Source of the DNA: Diaphorobacter caeni
GTDB lineage: Bacteria; Pseudomonadota; Gammaproteobacteria; Burkholderiales; Burkholderiaceae_C
Reading direction: 5' to 3'
NCBI RefSeq assembly: GCF_015354245.1
Contig: NZ_JADKYZ010000002.1
Coordinates: 496,001-560,000, forward strand
DNA: 64,000 nucleotides
A model generated the notes under the pieces. That model did no database searches. It saw nothing but the letters and a program-made list of their open reading frames with translations, and was not told the DNA's origin. Of this stretch, positions 25,206-35,012 are shown in pieces. Position 1 is the first letter of the stretch. Each line of letters starts with the position of its first letter. The translations under genes were made by a program, and so were the position numbers.

Positions 25206-26906
25206 ATGTTCCGCATCACGCTCGCGCAACTGAACTTCACCGTCGGTGACATCGAAGGCAACGTCAAGGCCATGATCGCCGCCGCGCACAAGGCGGCGCA
25301 GGACGACTCGGAGATGATCGTCTTCTCCGAGCTCGCGCTGTGCGCCTACTACCCCGGCGACATGCTCGACGACAAGCACTTTCTCGACCGCATCGAAGAA
25401 GGCATCGCCGCACTCAAGCGCGCCTCCACCACCCTGCCCGAGCTGCACTGGGTGATCGGCACCCCCACGCTGCGAAGCGGTCCGGGCAAGCATCTGCACA
25501 ACAGCCTGCTGGTGCTCAAGAACGGTCAGATCCGCCTCAAGTACGACAAACAACTGCTGCCCACCTACAACATCTTCGACGAGCGCCGCCACTTCGAGCC
25601 CGGCCCCGACGTCGCCAAGGTGCTGCGCATCGGTGAGACCCAGGTCGGTTTTCTGATCTGCGAGGACGGCTGGAACGATGACGGCGACGACTACAGCGCC
25701 AACCCCTTCATGCGCATGGCCGACGCCGCACCCGAAGTGGTCGTGAGCATCAACGCCAGCCCCAGCAACGTGGGCAAGCGCGAACAGCGCCACCAGGTGT
25801 TCGCCGACGCGGCCAAGCGCCACGACCTCACCATCCTCTACGTCAACCAGATCGGCGGCCACGACCAGATCGTCTACGACGGCGCTTCGTTCGCGGTCGA
25901 GCCCGAGCGCGGCGTGGTGTTCGAAGCCAGCCGCTTCGTCGAGGACGTGCGCACGCTGCAGCTGAGCAACGGCCGCTTCAGCCTGCCGGGTGGAGAGCCC
26001 CTGTCGTCGGTGCCCAGAGAAGGCCTTCCGACCATGAGCTTCTACCGCGAGCAGATCGTGCTCGGCCTGCGCGACTATGCGCGGCGCTGCGGCTTCAGCA
26101 AGGTGGTGGTCGGCAGCTCCGGCGGCATCGACAGCGCGCTCACCCTGGCGCTGGCGACCGAGGCCATGGGAGCGGACAACGTGATCGCCGTGACCATGCC
26201 ATCGCACTTCTCCAGCAGCGGCTCGGTCGACGATTCAAAGACGCTCTGCCAGAACCTCGGCATCCAGCTCTTCACGCATCCGATCGCCGAACTCGTGCAC
26301 CAGTACGCCCAGCAGTTTCTCGGCGCGTTCTCTCAGCCGCTCGTCGGCCTGCCGCTCGAGAACCTGCAGGCACGCGTGCGCGGCACCATCCTGATGGAAT
26401 ACTCGAACGCCTTCGGCAACCTGCTGCTCACCACGGGCAACAAGTCGGAGATCTCCGTCGGCTACTGCACGCTCTACGGCGACACCAACGGCGGCCTCGG
26501 CCTGATCGGCGATCTCTACAAGACCGAGGTCTTCGCGCTCTCGCAGCACATCAACGAGCACGCGGGCCGCGAGCTGATTCCCCAGACCATCATCAGCAAG
26601 GAACCCTCCGCCGAACTCGCGCCCGACCAGCGTGACGCCGACAGCCTGCCGCCCTATCCCGTGCTCGACGAAATCCTCAAGCTGCTGATCGAGGGCGAAG
26701 GCCTGTCCACCGGCGAGTACGAACATGCTCGCCAGTTCATGCAGCGCCAGCGCGCCAGCAAAAAGGGCCGCGAGCTCATCCAGCGCGTGCGCATGATGGT
26801 GGCGAAAAGCGAATACAAGCGCCGTCAGGCCCCGCCCATCATCCGCGTGCGCGCCAAGGCCTTCGGCTCCGGCCGCCAGATGCCGATTGCCGCGCGCTAC
26901 ATTTGA
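25206..26906 (+). CDS. nadE: glutamine-dependent NAD+ synthetase
   Basis: This 566-aa two-domain enzyme amidates deamido-NAD. The N-terminal nitrilase-type glutaminase domain carries Glu42 (FSELAL), Lys115 (KYDKQLLPTY) and Cys152 (LICEDGW). The C-terminal synthetase domain has the P-loop GSSGGIDSALT (about residue 300) and 'TTGNKSEISVGYCTLYGD'. It completes the deamidated salvage route begun by pncA and pncB. It sits 6 bases after pncB. Length and motifs are complete. Confidence 0.96.
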   Translation: MFRITLAQLNFTVGDIEGNVKAMIAAAHKAAQDDSEMIVFSELALCAYYPGDMLDDKHFLDRIEEGIAALKRASTTLPELHWVIGTPTLRSGPGKHLHNSLLVLKNGQIRLKYDKQLLPTYNIFDERRHFEPGPDVAKVLRIGETQVGFLICEDGWNDDGDDYSANPFMRMADAAPEVVVSINASPSNVGKREQRHQVFADAAKRHDLTILYVNQIGGHDQIVYDGASFAVEPERGVVFEASRFVEDVRTLQLSNGRFSLPGGEPLSSVPREGLPTMSFYREQIVLGLRDYARRCGFSKVVVGSSGGIDSALTLALATEAMGADNVIAVTMPSHFSSSGSVDDSKTLCQNLGIQLFTHPIAELVHQYAQQFLGAFSQPLVGLPLENLQARVRGTILMEYSNAFGNLLLTTGNKSEISVGYCTLYGDTNGGLGLIGDLYKTEVFALSQHINEHAGRELIPQTIISKEPSAELAPDQRDADSLPPYPVLDEILKLLIEGEGLSTGEYEHARQFMQRQRASKKGRELIQRVRMMVAKSEYKRRQAPPIIRVRAKAFGSGRQMPIAARYI

Positions 26907-26953
26907 ACGTTCCACGACCGCCCCAAGTCTGCTTCACCCAGCCTCCCCGCCCC

Positions 26954-27997
26954 ATGTACGACACCGCCATCCTCATCGGCCGCTTCGAGCCGGTTCACAC
27001 CGGTCACCTCGCCCTGCTCAACCGCGCGCTGCAGGAGGCCCGCAAGGTCATCGTCATCGTCGGATCGGCCTTTCAGGCACGCTCGCCCAAGAACCCGTTC
27101 ACCTGGAAGGAGCGCGCGGAGATGCTGCTCGGCAGCCTGAGCGATGCCGACCGCGGGCGTGTCGACGTCGTGCCGGTCCGCGACTACTACGACGAGGCGC
27201 GCTGGGTGAAAGCCGTGCAGAAAGCGGTCAGCGAGCGCACGCAGTCCGGTGCGCGCATCGGCCTCGTCGGGCATTTCAAGGACGCGAGCAGCAGCTACCT
27301 CGCCTCGTTCCCCGGCTGGGAACTCATCCCGCTCGCACGCCAGGGCGAGATCGACGCCACGATGATCCGCAACGCCTATTTCGGCGCCACGGCGGACACC
27401 ATTCCGATTGCGCTCTCGCCATTTCACGACGTGCTGCCCAAATCGACACGCACGCTGCTCGAGCAGTTCGCGACCCGACCCGAATTCGGCGAACTGCAAA
27501 ACGAATGGCGCATGCTGCGCGGCTACCGCGAGGCCTGGGCAAGTGCGCCCTATCCTCCGGTCTTCGTCACCGTAGACACCGTGCTGCGCTGCCAGAACCA
27601 GATCCTGCTGATCCGCCGCGCCCACGCCCCCGGCAAAGGCCTGCTCGCCCTGCCCGGCGGCTTCATCGAGCCCCGCGAAAGCATCTGGCAGTCCTGCCTG
27701 CGCGAGCTGGTTGAGGAAACCCATTGCGACGTGACGCCCGAGCGTCTGCAGCAGGCCCTGCAGTCGGTCCATGTCTTTGACCACCCCGACCGCAGCCAGC
27801 GCGGCCGCACGATCACGCACGCGCACTACTTCGATCTCGGCGATTCACCGCTGCCGTCAGTGCAAGCGGACGACGATGCCGCGCAGGTTCTGTGGATGCC
27901 GATTCCGGAAATCGCGAACAACGAAGAAATGCTGTTCGAGGATCACTTTCAGATACTCAATCATTTCCTGAGAAACCAGATTCTCGGCGATCGCTGA
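26954..27997 (+). CDS. nadM: bifunctional NMN adenylyltransferase / Nudix hydrolase NadM
   Basis: This 347-aa fusion has an N-terminal nucleotidyltransferase (about 1-175, 'ILIGRFEPVHTGHLALL' with the HxGH-type motif; ISTR-like segment absent or altered) and a C-terminal Nudix domain (about 200-340) with the full box GGFIEPRESIWQSCLRELVEE. NadM makes NAD from NMN; the Nudix part of known homologues hydrolyses ADP-ribose, the effector of NrtR. I start at ATG 26954. It is the last gene of the NAD operon. Confidence 0.93.
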   Translation: MYDTAILIGRFEPVHTGHLALLNRALQEARKVIVIVGSAFQARSPKNPFTWKERAEMLLGSLSDADRGRVDVVPVRDYYDEARWVKAVQKAVSERTQSGARIGLVGHFKDASSSYLASFPGWELIPLARQGEIDATMIRNAYFGATADTIPIALSPFHDVLPKSTRTLLEQFATRPEFGELQNEWRMLRGYREAWASAPYPPVFVTVDTVLRCQNQILLIRRAHAPGKGLLALPGGFIEPRESIWQSCLRELVEETHCDVTPERLQQALQSVHVFDHPDRSQRGRTITHAHYFDLGDSPLPSVQADDDAAQVLWMPIPEIANNEEMLFEDHFQILNHFLRNQILGDR

Positions 27998-28057
27998 TTT
28001 GCCCGCCGTTATGATGTGCCGCAATTCACTGAATGCAGCACATCAAATCTCGCGGCA

Positions 28058-29362
28058 ATGAAGCTGTTATTTCCCCGGTCCGTCTGGATCAAAGCCTTTT
28101 GGACCGCGCTGATCTTCACGATTTGCGCGATCGTCGTTCGCCTGTTCTGGGAATATCCGCGCTGCCAGAACGATGAGCTCAACTGGGTGGCGATCGCCCG
28201 CAATATCGATGCGGGACATGACTGGCCGGTCTCAGGCCCATTCTTCATGTATGTGCTGCGCGAGTTGAAATCACTCACCGCAATGGGTTATGTGCACCTG
28301 ATTTCCGGACTGGGTGTTTTCAGCGTTTTCGTGGGAACGCTGCTCATCATTCTGGGATATTCACGCCTGCGCATCACGCGGCCCGGAATCACACTGGCGA
28401 CGCTGGCTCTTTCCAGCTATTTCTGGGTGCCGCTGCTGGAAGCCCGGCCGCAGCAATGGGGGCAGATTCTCGTATTCATCGGCACCATCTCCGCATGGCT
28501 CTGGCTGCACCGCCGCGGTGGCTGGCTGATTTTCCCAGTGCTGGCGCTTGTCTCGATTTCGCACATCCTGAGCCATGCGATTCTGGTTTTCATCTGCACC
28601 GCGCTCACTCTCGCGGATTATTTTGAGAATCGTCCACTGACCAAACGCCACGCGATTCTGCCGGCCTGCACGCTGCTGAGCCTCGTGGTCTATGTCCTGC
28701 CCAACGGCCCCTACCAGACCATGTTGCGCGACATCGCACAGAACCATTTGCACCGCTTGCTCGTGGTCGCGCCCTATCTGGCGGCGGGGACGATTGCGGC
28801 AATCCTCGCCATCATGGCGCTCAAGCCCAAACTCCATTGGCGCGCGCACTGGTCAAGGCACGCGATGGAGTACGCACTGACTCACCAGACCGTCATCTGC
28901 GCGGGCTTGCTCGCCGTCTTCTTCATCGCCATGGCCGCTCAGGCCAGCGTTCTGCCGAGCGCCTCCTGGCATCCGTATGGAGGGTCGATCTGGACATTCT
29001 TCATCTTTCAAACCGGCAATCTGGTGTTCGCATCCCTGTTCGTGATCGGACTGTTCGCGTTTTTCAAAGCCACATCAGATCAGGAAATCGAAACCTCCCA
29101 CGCGCGCCTTGTGACCTGGACACTGCTGTCCTTTGGCGTTCTGGGACTTCTCACGCTGATCGGTTCTTTCTGGATGCGGGATACCAACTGGCTGCTGCGA
29201 CTGATCAACTACGCCATTCTGTTCGCCGCCCCCATCGCGGCGATGGGCCTGGGCAGCATCCGCGTTCTCAGGCAGTACCCGGCCCTCTACCTCCTGCTGG
29301 TGCCGCTGTTTGTTGTAAGCATCTGTCAGGCCGTTCGACCGGACGGCTATCTGGGCTGTTGA
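28058..29362 (+). CDS. polytopic membrane protein, putative GT-C-type glycosyltransferase
   Basis: This 434-aa protein has about ten transmembrane segments. The first periplasmic loop contains an acidic pair in 'CQNDELNWVAIARNI', the place where GT-C enzymes carry their catalytic Asp/Glu motif. There is no confident family match. It lies directly upstream of a TPR-bearing GT-C-like gene and a glycosyltransferase fusion, suggesting a role in glycan assembly or transfer. I start at ATG 28058, which gives a positively charged N-terminus followed by a membrane helix. Confidence 0.6.
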   Translation: MKLLFPRSVWIKAFWTALIFTICAIVVRLFWEYPRCQNDELNWVAIARNIDAGHDWPVSGPFFMYVLRELKSLTAMGYVHLISGLGVFSVFVGTLLIILGYSRLRITRPGITLATLALSSYFWVPLLEARPQQWGQILVFIGTISAWLWLHRRGGWLIFPVLALVSISHILSHAILVFICTALTLADYFENRPLTKRHAILPACTLLSLVVYVLPNGPYQTMLRDIAQNHLHRLLVVAPYLAAGTIAAILAIMALKPKLHWRAHWSRHAMEYALTHQTVICAGLLAVFFIAMAAQASVLPSASWHPYGGSIWTFFIFQTGNLVFASLFVIGLFAFFKATSDQEIETSHARLVTWTLLSFGVLGLLTLIGSFWMRDTNWLLRLINYAILFAAPIAAMGLGSIRVLRQYPALYLLLVPLFVVSICQAVRPDGYLGC

Positions 29363-29478
29363 AACCTGTTGTTTTGCGATTCGGGCCATTTCACATCCGG
29401 ATACACGCCTGCGATTTGTCTCCCGTGGTTTGATAGACTCATCGGCTGCAGCCGTTCCGCCCATCACATCCACCTCCA

Positions 29479-31488
29479 ATGGCAAAACTCTCCAAGACTT
29501 CCGTCATTTTTGCGATCCTTTTGATCGCTGCCATTTTGTGCGTCTATGTCCCTGGGCTGAACAACCAGTTGATCTTCGATGACCTTCGACTGGCGGAGGG
29601 CGACTTCTTCGGCAGTTACGGTAGCCTGCTGCAGTTCAAACAGCGCATGCTGTCCTACGGAAGCTTCGTCTGGGTACAGAACCTGTTTGGTGAAGGCTGG
29701 TGGAAGCAGCATCTGTTCAACGTCTTCCTGCACGTTCTGACTGTGGGCGCGCTGTACGCGCTGTTCAAATCGCTGCTCGAGCGCACCCAATTCCCGCACG
29801 ACATCGAGCAGCAGGAACACTTCAAGTCCTCGCGCATGGCGGCGCTGCGTGTCGGCCTGATCGTCTTTGCCCTCAATCCGGTGGCCGTCTACGTCGTGGG
29901 CTATCTGATCCAGCGCTCCATCCTCATGGCCACGCTGTTCGCCGTGCTCGCCTGCTTCGCCTACGTGCGCGGACTGGTCAAAGGCGGCATCGGCTGGTTC
30001 ATCGCAGCCACCGTCTTCTACGTCGCGGCAGCCCTGTCCAAGGAGCAATCCGCGCTGACCGTGGCGATGGCCGTGCCGCTGTACATCTACGTGCGCCGCC
30101 CCTCGTGGAAAAAGATCGTCATGGTGTCGGCCGCCACCGCCGTCGTGCTGGTGCTCGCGGTGGGTGCAGTGCTCAGCATCTACGGCAACCTCATCGGCAA
30201 CCTCATCGACAACCAGTCCGTCGCCTACCTCAAGCAACTGCAGGCCATCGACCCCAACGTCGGCGGCAAGGTCTACGCGCTCAGCATCCTGAATCAAGCG
30301 GCGCTGTTCTTCGTCTACGGCTTTCTGTGGATGATTCCCTACGTGGGAGCCATGTCCATCGACATGCGCCCCGCCTTCCCCATGTCCTTCGGCTCCGGTC
30401 TGCATCTGTTGGGCGCCGTGGCCTTCGTCGCCCTGCTCGCGGCGTCGATCTGGGCCGTGCTGCGCAAGGACGGCGTGCTGCGCTTCGCTGCGCTGTGCCT
30501 GCTGTTTCCGATGCTGTGGTTCTTCAGCGAATTCGCCGTCGTCTGGCTGCAGGACCCACTGGTGCTGTATCGCAGCTACCTCTGGGCGGTCGGCATTCCC
30601 GGTCTGGTCGCCATCGCGCTGACGGGCTTCAAGCCGCGCACCATCTACATCATCGGCGTGCTGCTGGCCCTGCTGTTCGGCGGCCTCGCGGCCGAGCGCG
30701 TGATGTCCATGCGCGACGCCGAAACCGTCTGGGAAGACGCGGCCAGCAAGATCGATCTCAAGGCCCCCGCCAACGCCGTGGGCCGCTATCGCCCGTATCT
30801 GAACCTCGGCACCGAGCGCATGGAGCGCGGTCGCTATGCACAGGCCGAACGCGACTTCATGACCGCCGATGCGCTCAATGACCTGAACGGCAATGCCCGC
30901 TTCAGCATCGGTGTCGCACTGCTCCAGCAGAAAAAATACCCCGATGCCATCCGCGCCTTCAAGGCTGCGGAAGAAAAAGGCTACACCGGCCAGACACTGT
31001 GGTTCCAGCGCGCGGAGGCCTATGCGGCGCTCGGACACCCCAAGGAAGCCTTCGACGCCTTCAGCACGGCGCTGCAGACCGGTGGTTCCGACGTGAACGA
31101 CAGCGCCGGAGCCAAGCAGCTCACCGAGCAGACCCACCTGCGCCGCGCCGAAATGGGCATGACCATCCAAAAGTACGACGAAGCTGTGAAGGACTACGAG
31201 GCCGTGTTGCAAACATCGCCCAACAGCTCCCGCGCGGCCGTCGGCCTCGCCATGGCGCTCACCGGCAAGGGCGAATCCGCCAAGGCCAAGGAACAGATGG
31301 ACGCACTCATCACCCGCACCCCCAGTGGCCCCGCGTTCTACGCCCGCGCCATGGCGCACTACGGCATGAAGAACACGGCCGAGGCGCTCAAGGACCTCGA
31401 CCAGGCCACTCAGGCCGATCCCGCCAACGCCCAGCGCTACGCCATGGCCAAGGCCCAGATCAGCGCCCCTCCAGCCCCCAAGCAGTAA
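29479..31488 (+). CDS. membrane protein with C-terminal TPR repeats, TMTC-like (putative protein O-glycosyltransferase)
   Basis: This 669-aa protein has an N-terminal multispanning part (about ten helices, residues 1-410) and a C-terminal TPR region (about 430-665, for example 'AERDFMTADALNDLNGNARFSIGVALLQQKKYPDAIRAF'). The first loop has 'NNQLIFDDLRLAEG', an acidic DD motif of GT-C enzymes, and 'NPVAVYVVGYLIQRSILMATLFA' and 'LSKEQSA' recall eukaryotic TMTC proteins. This architecture suggests a lipid-linked-sugar transferase acting on periplasmic or secreted protein. Substrate unknown. Confidence 0.65.
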   Translation: MAKLSKTSVIFAILLIAAILCVYVPGLNNQLIFDDLRLAEGDFFGSYGSLLQFKQRMLSYGSFVWVQNLFGEGWWKQHLFNVFLHVLTVGALYALFKSLLERTQFPHDIEQQEHFKSSRMAALRVGLIVFALNPVAVYVVGYLIQRSILMATLFAVLACFAYVRGLVKGGIGWFIAATVFYVAAALSKEQSALTVAMAVPLYIYVRRPSWKKIVMVSAATAVVLVLAVGAVLSIYGNLIGNLIDNQSVAYLKQLQAIDPNVGGKVYALSILNQAALFFVYGFLWMIPYVGAMSIDMRPAFPMSFGSGLHLLGAVAFVALLAASIWAVLRKDGVLRFAALCLLFPMLWFFSEFAVVWLQDPLVLYRSYLWAVGIPGLVAIALTGFKPRTIYIIGVLLALLFGGLAAERVMSMRDAETVWEDAASKIDLKAPANAVGRYRPYLNLGTERMERGRYAQAERDFMTADALNDLNGNARFSIGVALLQQKKYPDAIRAFKAAEEKGYTGQTLWFQRAEAYAALGHPKEAFDAFSTALQTGGSDVNDSAGAKQLTEQTHLRRAEMGMTIQKYDEAVKDYEAVLQTSPNSSRAAVGLAMALTGKGESAKAKEQMDALITRTPSGPAFYARAMAHYGMKNTAEALKDLDQATQADPANAQRYAMAKAQISAPPAPKQ

Positions 31489-31503
31489 CCCGACAAGCCA
31501 GCC

Positions 31504-33354
31504 GTGACCCTGCGCGTACTTCACATCGGCAAGTTCTATCCCCCCTACCGAGGCGGCATGGAGGTGTTTCTTGCCGACCTGCTGAACGAACAGCGCAAGC
31601 AAGGCATCGACGCACATGCGCTGGTCCACGGCGATCCCGAACCCGACGATCCAGCGTGGATTCAACGGGTGCCGGTGCAGTTCAGTCTGGTCTACGCGCC
31701 CATGGCCGCAGGCTTTCGCAGTGCCATGGCCAGGGCCATAGAACGTATCCGGCCCGACGTCCTCCATCTGCACCTGCCCAACAATTCTGCGCTCTGGGCG
31801 CTCACCCTGCCCAGCGCCCGCAAGGTGCCGTGGGTGATCCATTGGCAGTCCGACATCGTCTTCTCGGACATCAAATGGTCCGTGGCTTTGGCCTACATGA
31901 TCTACAAGCCCTTCGAGCAGGCACTGCTTGAGCGCACGGCACAGATCATCGCCACTTCACCGCCCTATCTTGAAGCCAGCAAGGCGCTGCGCAATTGGCA
32001 CGACAAGACTGCCATCATCCCACTGGGCATCAACGTGGAGGCCACACCGGCACCCGTGGACATCCCGGCCGAAATGCAATGGCGCGGAGACGCCCAGCTC
32101 AAACTCCTGTCGATCGGACGCCTCACCTACTACAAGGGCTTCGAGACCCTGATCGAGGCCGTGAGCACCATGCCCGGCGTGGAACTGCTCATCGTGGGAG
32201 AAGGTGAACAGCGCCCCGAACTGGAAGCCAAGATCAAAGCAACGACACGCCCCGGACAAGCACCCAACGTCCGTCTCGTGGGTGCCGTCGACGATGCCCA
32301 GAAGCACGCCCTGCTCGCCCGATGCGACATCTTCTGCCTTGCATCCTGTGAGCGCACCGAGGCCTTCGGCATCGTCGTACTCGAAGCCATGATGCACGGC
32401 CGCCCCTGCGTGGTCACCGACCTTCCCGGCTCCGGCATGCCGTGGATCGTCGCCCAAGCCAAGAGCGGCCTGCGCGTGCCCTATGAGGACGTGCACGCAT
32501 GGCGCAGCCACATCGCGCGCATGCAGCATGATCTCGAACTGCGCAAACGCACTGGCGAGGCTGGTGTGCAAGCCATCAAGCGCATGTTCAGTATCGGCCC
32601 CTGCGAACGCGAGATCAATCGCTACTACAGAGGCATGGTGCCCGAGTCGGTGGCCGTTCCGCGGCAAAACGGCCTCATGATCGTGATTAGTGCGCGCAAT
32701 CAGGAAGCGCATATCGCTCACATCATCCAACGCGTCAAAGAATTGGCACCAGGAGCCGCTGTAGTGGTCGTCGACAATCGCAGCACCGATGCCACCAGCC
32801 ACCTCGCCGAAGTGAGCGGAGCCATCGTTCTGCGTCCCCTGCTTGCAATGACGACCTGGGGCACGCTTCAAACCGGTCTGCGCTATGCGCAGGCACACGG
32901 ATATGAAACGGTGGTCACCATCGATGCCGACAGCTACTATGAGGTGGAAGAATTGCCAACGCTGCTGCAAGCCGCGCGGCAGAACCCCACTGCTGACCTC
33001 TCCGTGGCTTTCTTTCGTGCCCAGCACAGTTTGGTTCGCCGTCTAGCATGGAAGTGGTATCGCCTGCTCACCGGATTCGATCTGCAGGATTTCGTCTCAG
33101 GTTTTCGCGTCTACCGCCGCCAAGCAATCGATGTGGCGATCTCCTCGGAGGCTACTTTGCTGGACTATCAAGACGTGGGTACCTACCTGTTGATGCGCCA
33201 GCACCGAGTAAAAATTCTGGAAGTGCCATTGATGATGGTGACAGCGAAAGTGGACAATTCAAGCATTTTCCGATCTTGGGGCAAAGCCTTGCGCTACTTC
33301 GCCACCTCGACATTGCTGGCACTTGCTCACGGCCGCAAGCAATCCAAGGCATAG
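31504..33354 (+). CDS. fused GT4 and GT2 glycosyltransferases
   Basis: This 616-aa protein with a GTG start has two enzyme domains. Residues 1-385 are a GT4 (GT-B) transferase ('LHIGKFYPPYRGGMEVFLADLL', 'SIGRLTYYKGFETLIEAV', E-x7-E in 'TEAFGIVVLEAM'). Residues 390-616 are a GT2 (GT-A) transferase ('VVVVDNRSTDAT', DxD as 'TIDADSYYE', 'QDFVSGFRVYRR'). No transmembrane segment is visible. It starts 15 bases after the TPR membrane protein. Probably it builds part of a lipid-linked glycan in the cytosol with two successive additions. The single frame is continuous. Confidence 0.82.
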   Translation: MTLRVLHIGKFYPPYRGGMEVFLADLLNEQRKQGIDAHALVHGDPEPDDPAWIQRVPVQFSLVYAPMAAGFRSAMARAIERIRPDVLHLHLPNNSALWALTLPSARKVPWVIHWQSDIVFSDIKWSVALAYMIYKPFEQALLERTAQIIATSPPYLEASKALRNWHDKTAIIPLGINVEATPAPVDIPAEMQWRGDAQLKLLSIGRLTYYKGFETLIEAVSTMPGVELLIVGEGEQRPELEAKIKATTRPGQAPNVRLVGAVDDAQKHALLARCDIFCLASCERTEAFGIVVLEAMMHGRPCVVTDLPGSGMPWIVAQAKSGLRVPYEDVHAWRSHIARMQHDLELRKRTGEAGVQAIKRMFSIGPCEREINRYYRGMVPESVAVPRQNGLMIVISARNQEAHIAHIIQRVKELAPGAAVVVVDNRSTDATSHLAEVSGAIVLRPLLAMTTWGTLQTGLRYAQAHGYETVVTIDADSYYEVEELPTLLQAARQNPTADLSVAFFRAQHSLVRRLAWKWYRLLTGFDLQDFVSGFRVYRRQAIDVAISSEATLLDYQDVGTYLLMRQHRVKILEVPLMMVTAKVDNSSIFRSWGKALRYFATSTLLALAHGRKQSKA

Positions 33355-33900
33355 CCAAGCGACTCATCCTCTTTGCAAGTGTCCACCACGTCTGTATACG
33401 GATCCACGCCGAGTCAACGCAGCACTTCCAACAGGTCTATCGCTAGCATTCGATACGGGGGAACTCGGCGATCTCAAGCTTAGGTGAACTTAGTGAACGG
33501 GGTATGGCGCTCAACCTTCATACAGTCTGACTCAAGTGCGCCTAGCAATGATCCGATCACGGAGGCATGATTGGCACCGCCAGTCACACAACCCTGCAAA
33601 ACTCCACTTCGGTTGTAGCACTTCAAACGCCGAAGAGCCCGTGCATAGCGAGATGACTGACTGAGTGTGCGTGTACTCAAGGCAAAGCGGTAGCGATGCC
33701 TCAATTGTAGTGACGTTTGCTATCCAATAAATTAAAATACACCGGACATCAAAGTCAAATTGACTGAAATGACTCGGTATAGGCATCAGTTTATCTACTG
33801 CACCCACTTTCACCGCCACATCCAACAACAGCGTTACGCCTTTACCGCAGGATTTTTCGAAAGACACATCAAACATCATCAAAGAAGGTAAATTCAATTC
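33355..33900. other. gap at the GC/AT boundary, no gene recognised
   Basis: No convincing gene is visible in these 546 bases. Short frames on both strands match no family. Composition changes here from GC-rich to AT-rich, the left edge of the gtr-like block. No tRNA, direct repeat or transposase end was seen. A promoter for the methyltransferase gene must lie near its right end. Confidence 0.6.
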
Positions 33901-34611
33901 ATGCCATCTGATTTGCACAACAAGAAATTGAAAGCAGAGTTTGATTTACTCGCCGACAATTACTACCAAGAGCATAAAGCCAATATTTCCATTACTGGCG
34001 AAAACCCCGAATATTTCTCCGAATACAAGATTTCTGATTTTAGTGAATATTTCAAAAATCACACACTTCCCATCGATATATTAGACTTTGGATCTGGAAT
34101 TGGAAATTCCATACCCCACTTTAGAAAATACTTCTCCAACTCCAAACTATGCTGCGCCGATGTTTCATCAAGAAGCATGGAAATTTCCCAGGAAAGATTC
34201 CCTGGAAATGAGAAATATCTACAAATTGATGATTCAATACCTGCCGAAGACAATAGGTTTGATGCCATTTTCACAGCATGCGTATTTCATCACATACCAC
34301 ATATTGACCACAAAAAATGGCTTGCCGAATTAAATAGAGTTACAAAACCAAACGGCGTACTTGCCATATTTGAACACAATCCATTAAACCCACTCACTGT
34401 TCATGCAGTCAACACCTGCCCTATTGACGCAAACGCCAAATTGATTCGCGCTAAATCAATGAAGGAACTACTAATTTCCACCGGATGGAGAAATGTAGAA
34501 ATAGAGTACAAACTATTTTTTCCAAAGGCTCTTAAAAAACTTCGCTTTCTAGAAGCACACATGAAAACAATATTTCTAGGAGCTCAATGGAGAATTACGG
34601 CAGTTAAATGA
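33901..34611 (+). CDS. class I SAM-dependent methyltransferase
   Basis: This 236-aa soluble protein has motif I 'ILDFGSGIGNSIPHF' (about 60-74), an acidic loop (CCADVSSR) and 'FTACVFHHI', typical of Rossmann-fold methyltransferases. The substrate is unknown. Its coding DNA is visibly AT-rich, unlike the genes to the left. It overlaps gtrA by 4 bases, so it is part of the same operon and probably methylates the sugar or lipid carrier handled by the gtr genes. Confidence 0.85.
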   Translation: MPSDLHNKKLKAEFDLLADNYYQEHKANISITGENPEYFSEYKISDFSEYFKNHTLPIDILDFGSGIGNSIPHFRKYFSNSKLCCADVSSRSMEISQERFPGNEKYLQIDDSIPAEDNRFDAIFTACVFHHIPHIDHKKWLAELNRVTKPNGVLAIFEHNPLNPLTVHAVNTCPIDANAKLIRAKSMKELLISTGWRNVEIEYKLFFPKALKKLRFLEAHMKTIFLGAQWRITAVK

Positions 34612-35012
34612 AATCACCCAAAAACATTGCAATATATAAATTTCTGACCGTCGGAACACTAAACACCGCATTTGGTCTCAGTATTATTTATTTTTCAATG
34701 TATTACTTAAAATGGAGCCCGGTACTATCAAACTTGACTGGCTACATTTTCGGACTAGTGCTAGGATATATCTTAAACAAAAATTGGACGTTCAAATCAA
34801 AAGAATCCAGTTATAGCGAGATGCTCCGCTATGCAGTCGTAATTGTAACATCCTATATAGCAAACGTTGGTTTAGTATACCTAAGCACGACACATCTTCA
34901 ATTGAGTCCCTACCTCGCTCAACCACTCGGCATGGTTACATATACTGGACTTACATTTATTGGATGCAAAATATTTGTATTCAAAAGCTCAAAAAATATT
35001 ATTTATGAATAG
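34608..35012 (+). CDS. gtrA: GtrA-family flippase-like membrane protein
   Basis: This 134-aa protein has four transmembrane helices and the family pattern 'YKFLTVGTLNTAFGLSIIYF', 'GYIFGLVLGYILNKNWTF' and 'GLTFIGCKIFVF'. GtrA-type proteins are proposed to flip undecaprenyl-phosphate-linked sugars made by GtrB. It overlaps the methyltransferase by 4 bases and gtrB by 8 bases. AT-rich codon use. Confidence 0.9.
   Translation: MKSPKNIAIYKFLTVGTLNTAFGLSIIYFSMYYLKWSPVLSNLTGYIFGLVLGYILNKNWTFKSKESSYSEMLRYAVVIVTSYIANVGLVYLSTTHLQLSPYLAQPLGMVTYTGLTFIGCKIFVFKSSKNIIYE

Noticed and set aside
24207-26207. 666-codon minus-strand frame opposite pncB and nadE
   Set aside because: Spans two convincing plus-strand genes and shows no recognisable domain.
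29464-31842. 792-codon minus-strand frame opposite the TPR membrane protein
   Set aside because: Antisense frame of GC-rich coding DNA; the product is low-complexity Gly/Val/His/Asp-rich with no fold signature.
33480-33918. Short minus-strand frames in the gap before the AT-rich block, as possible transposase remnants
   Set aside because: No transposase motif, inverted repeat or direct repeat could be found, so no mobile element is called.
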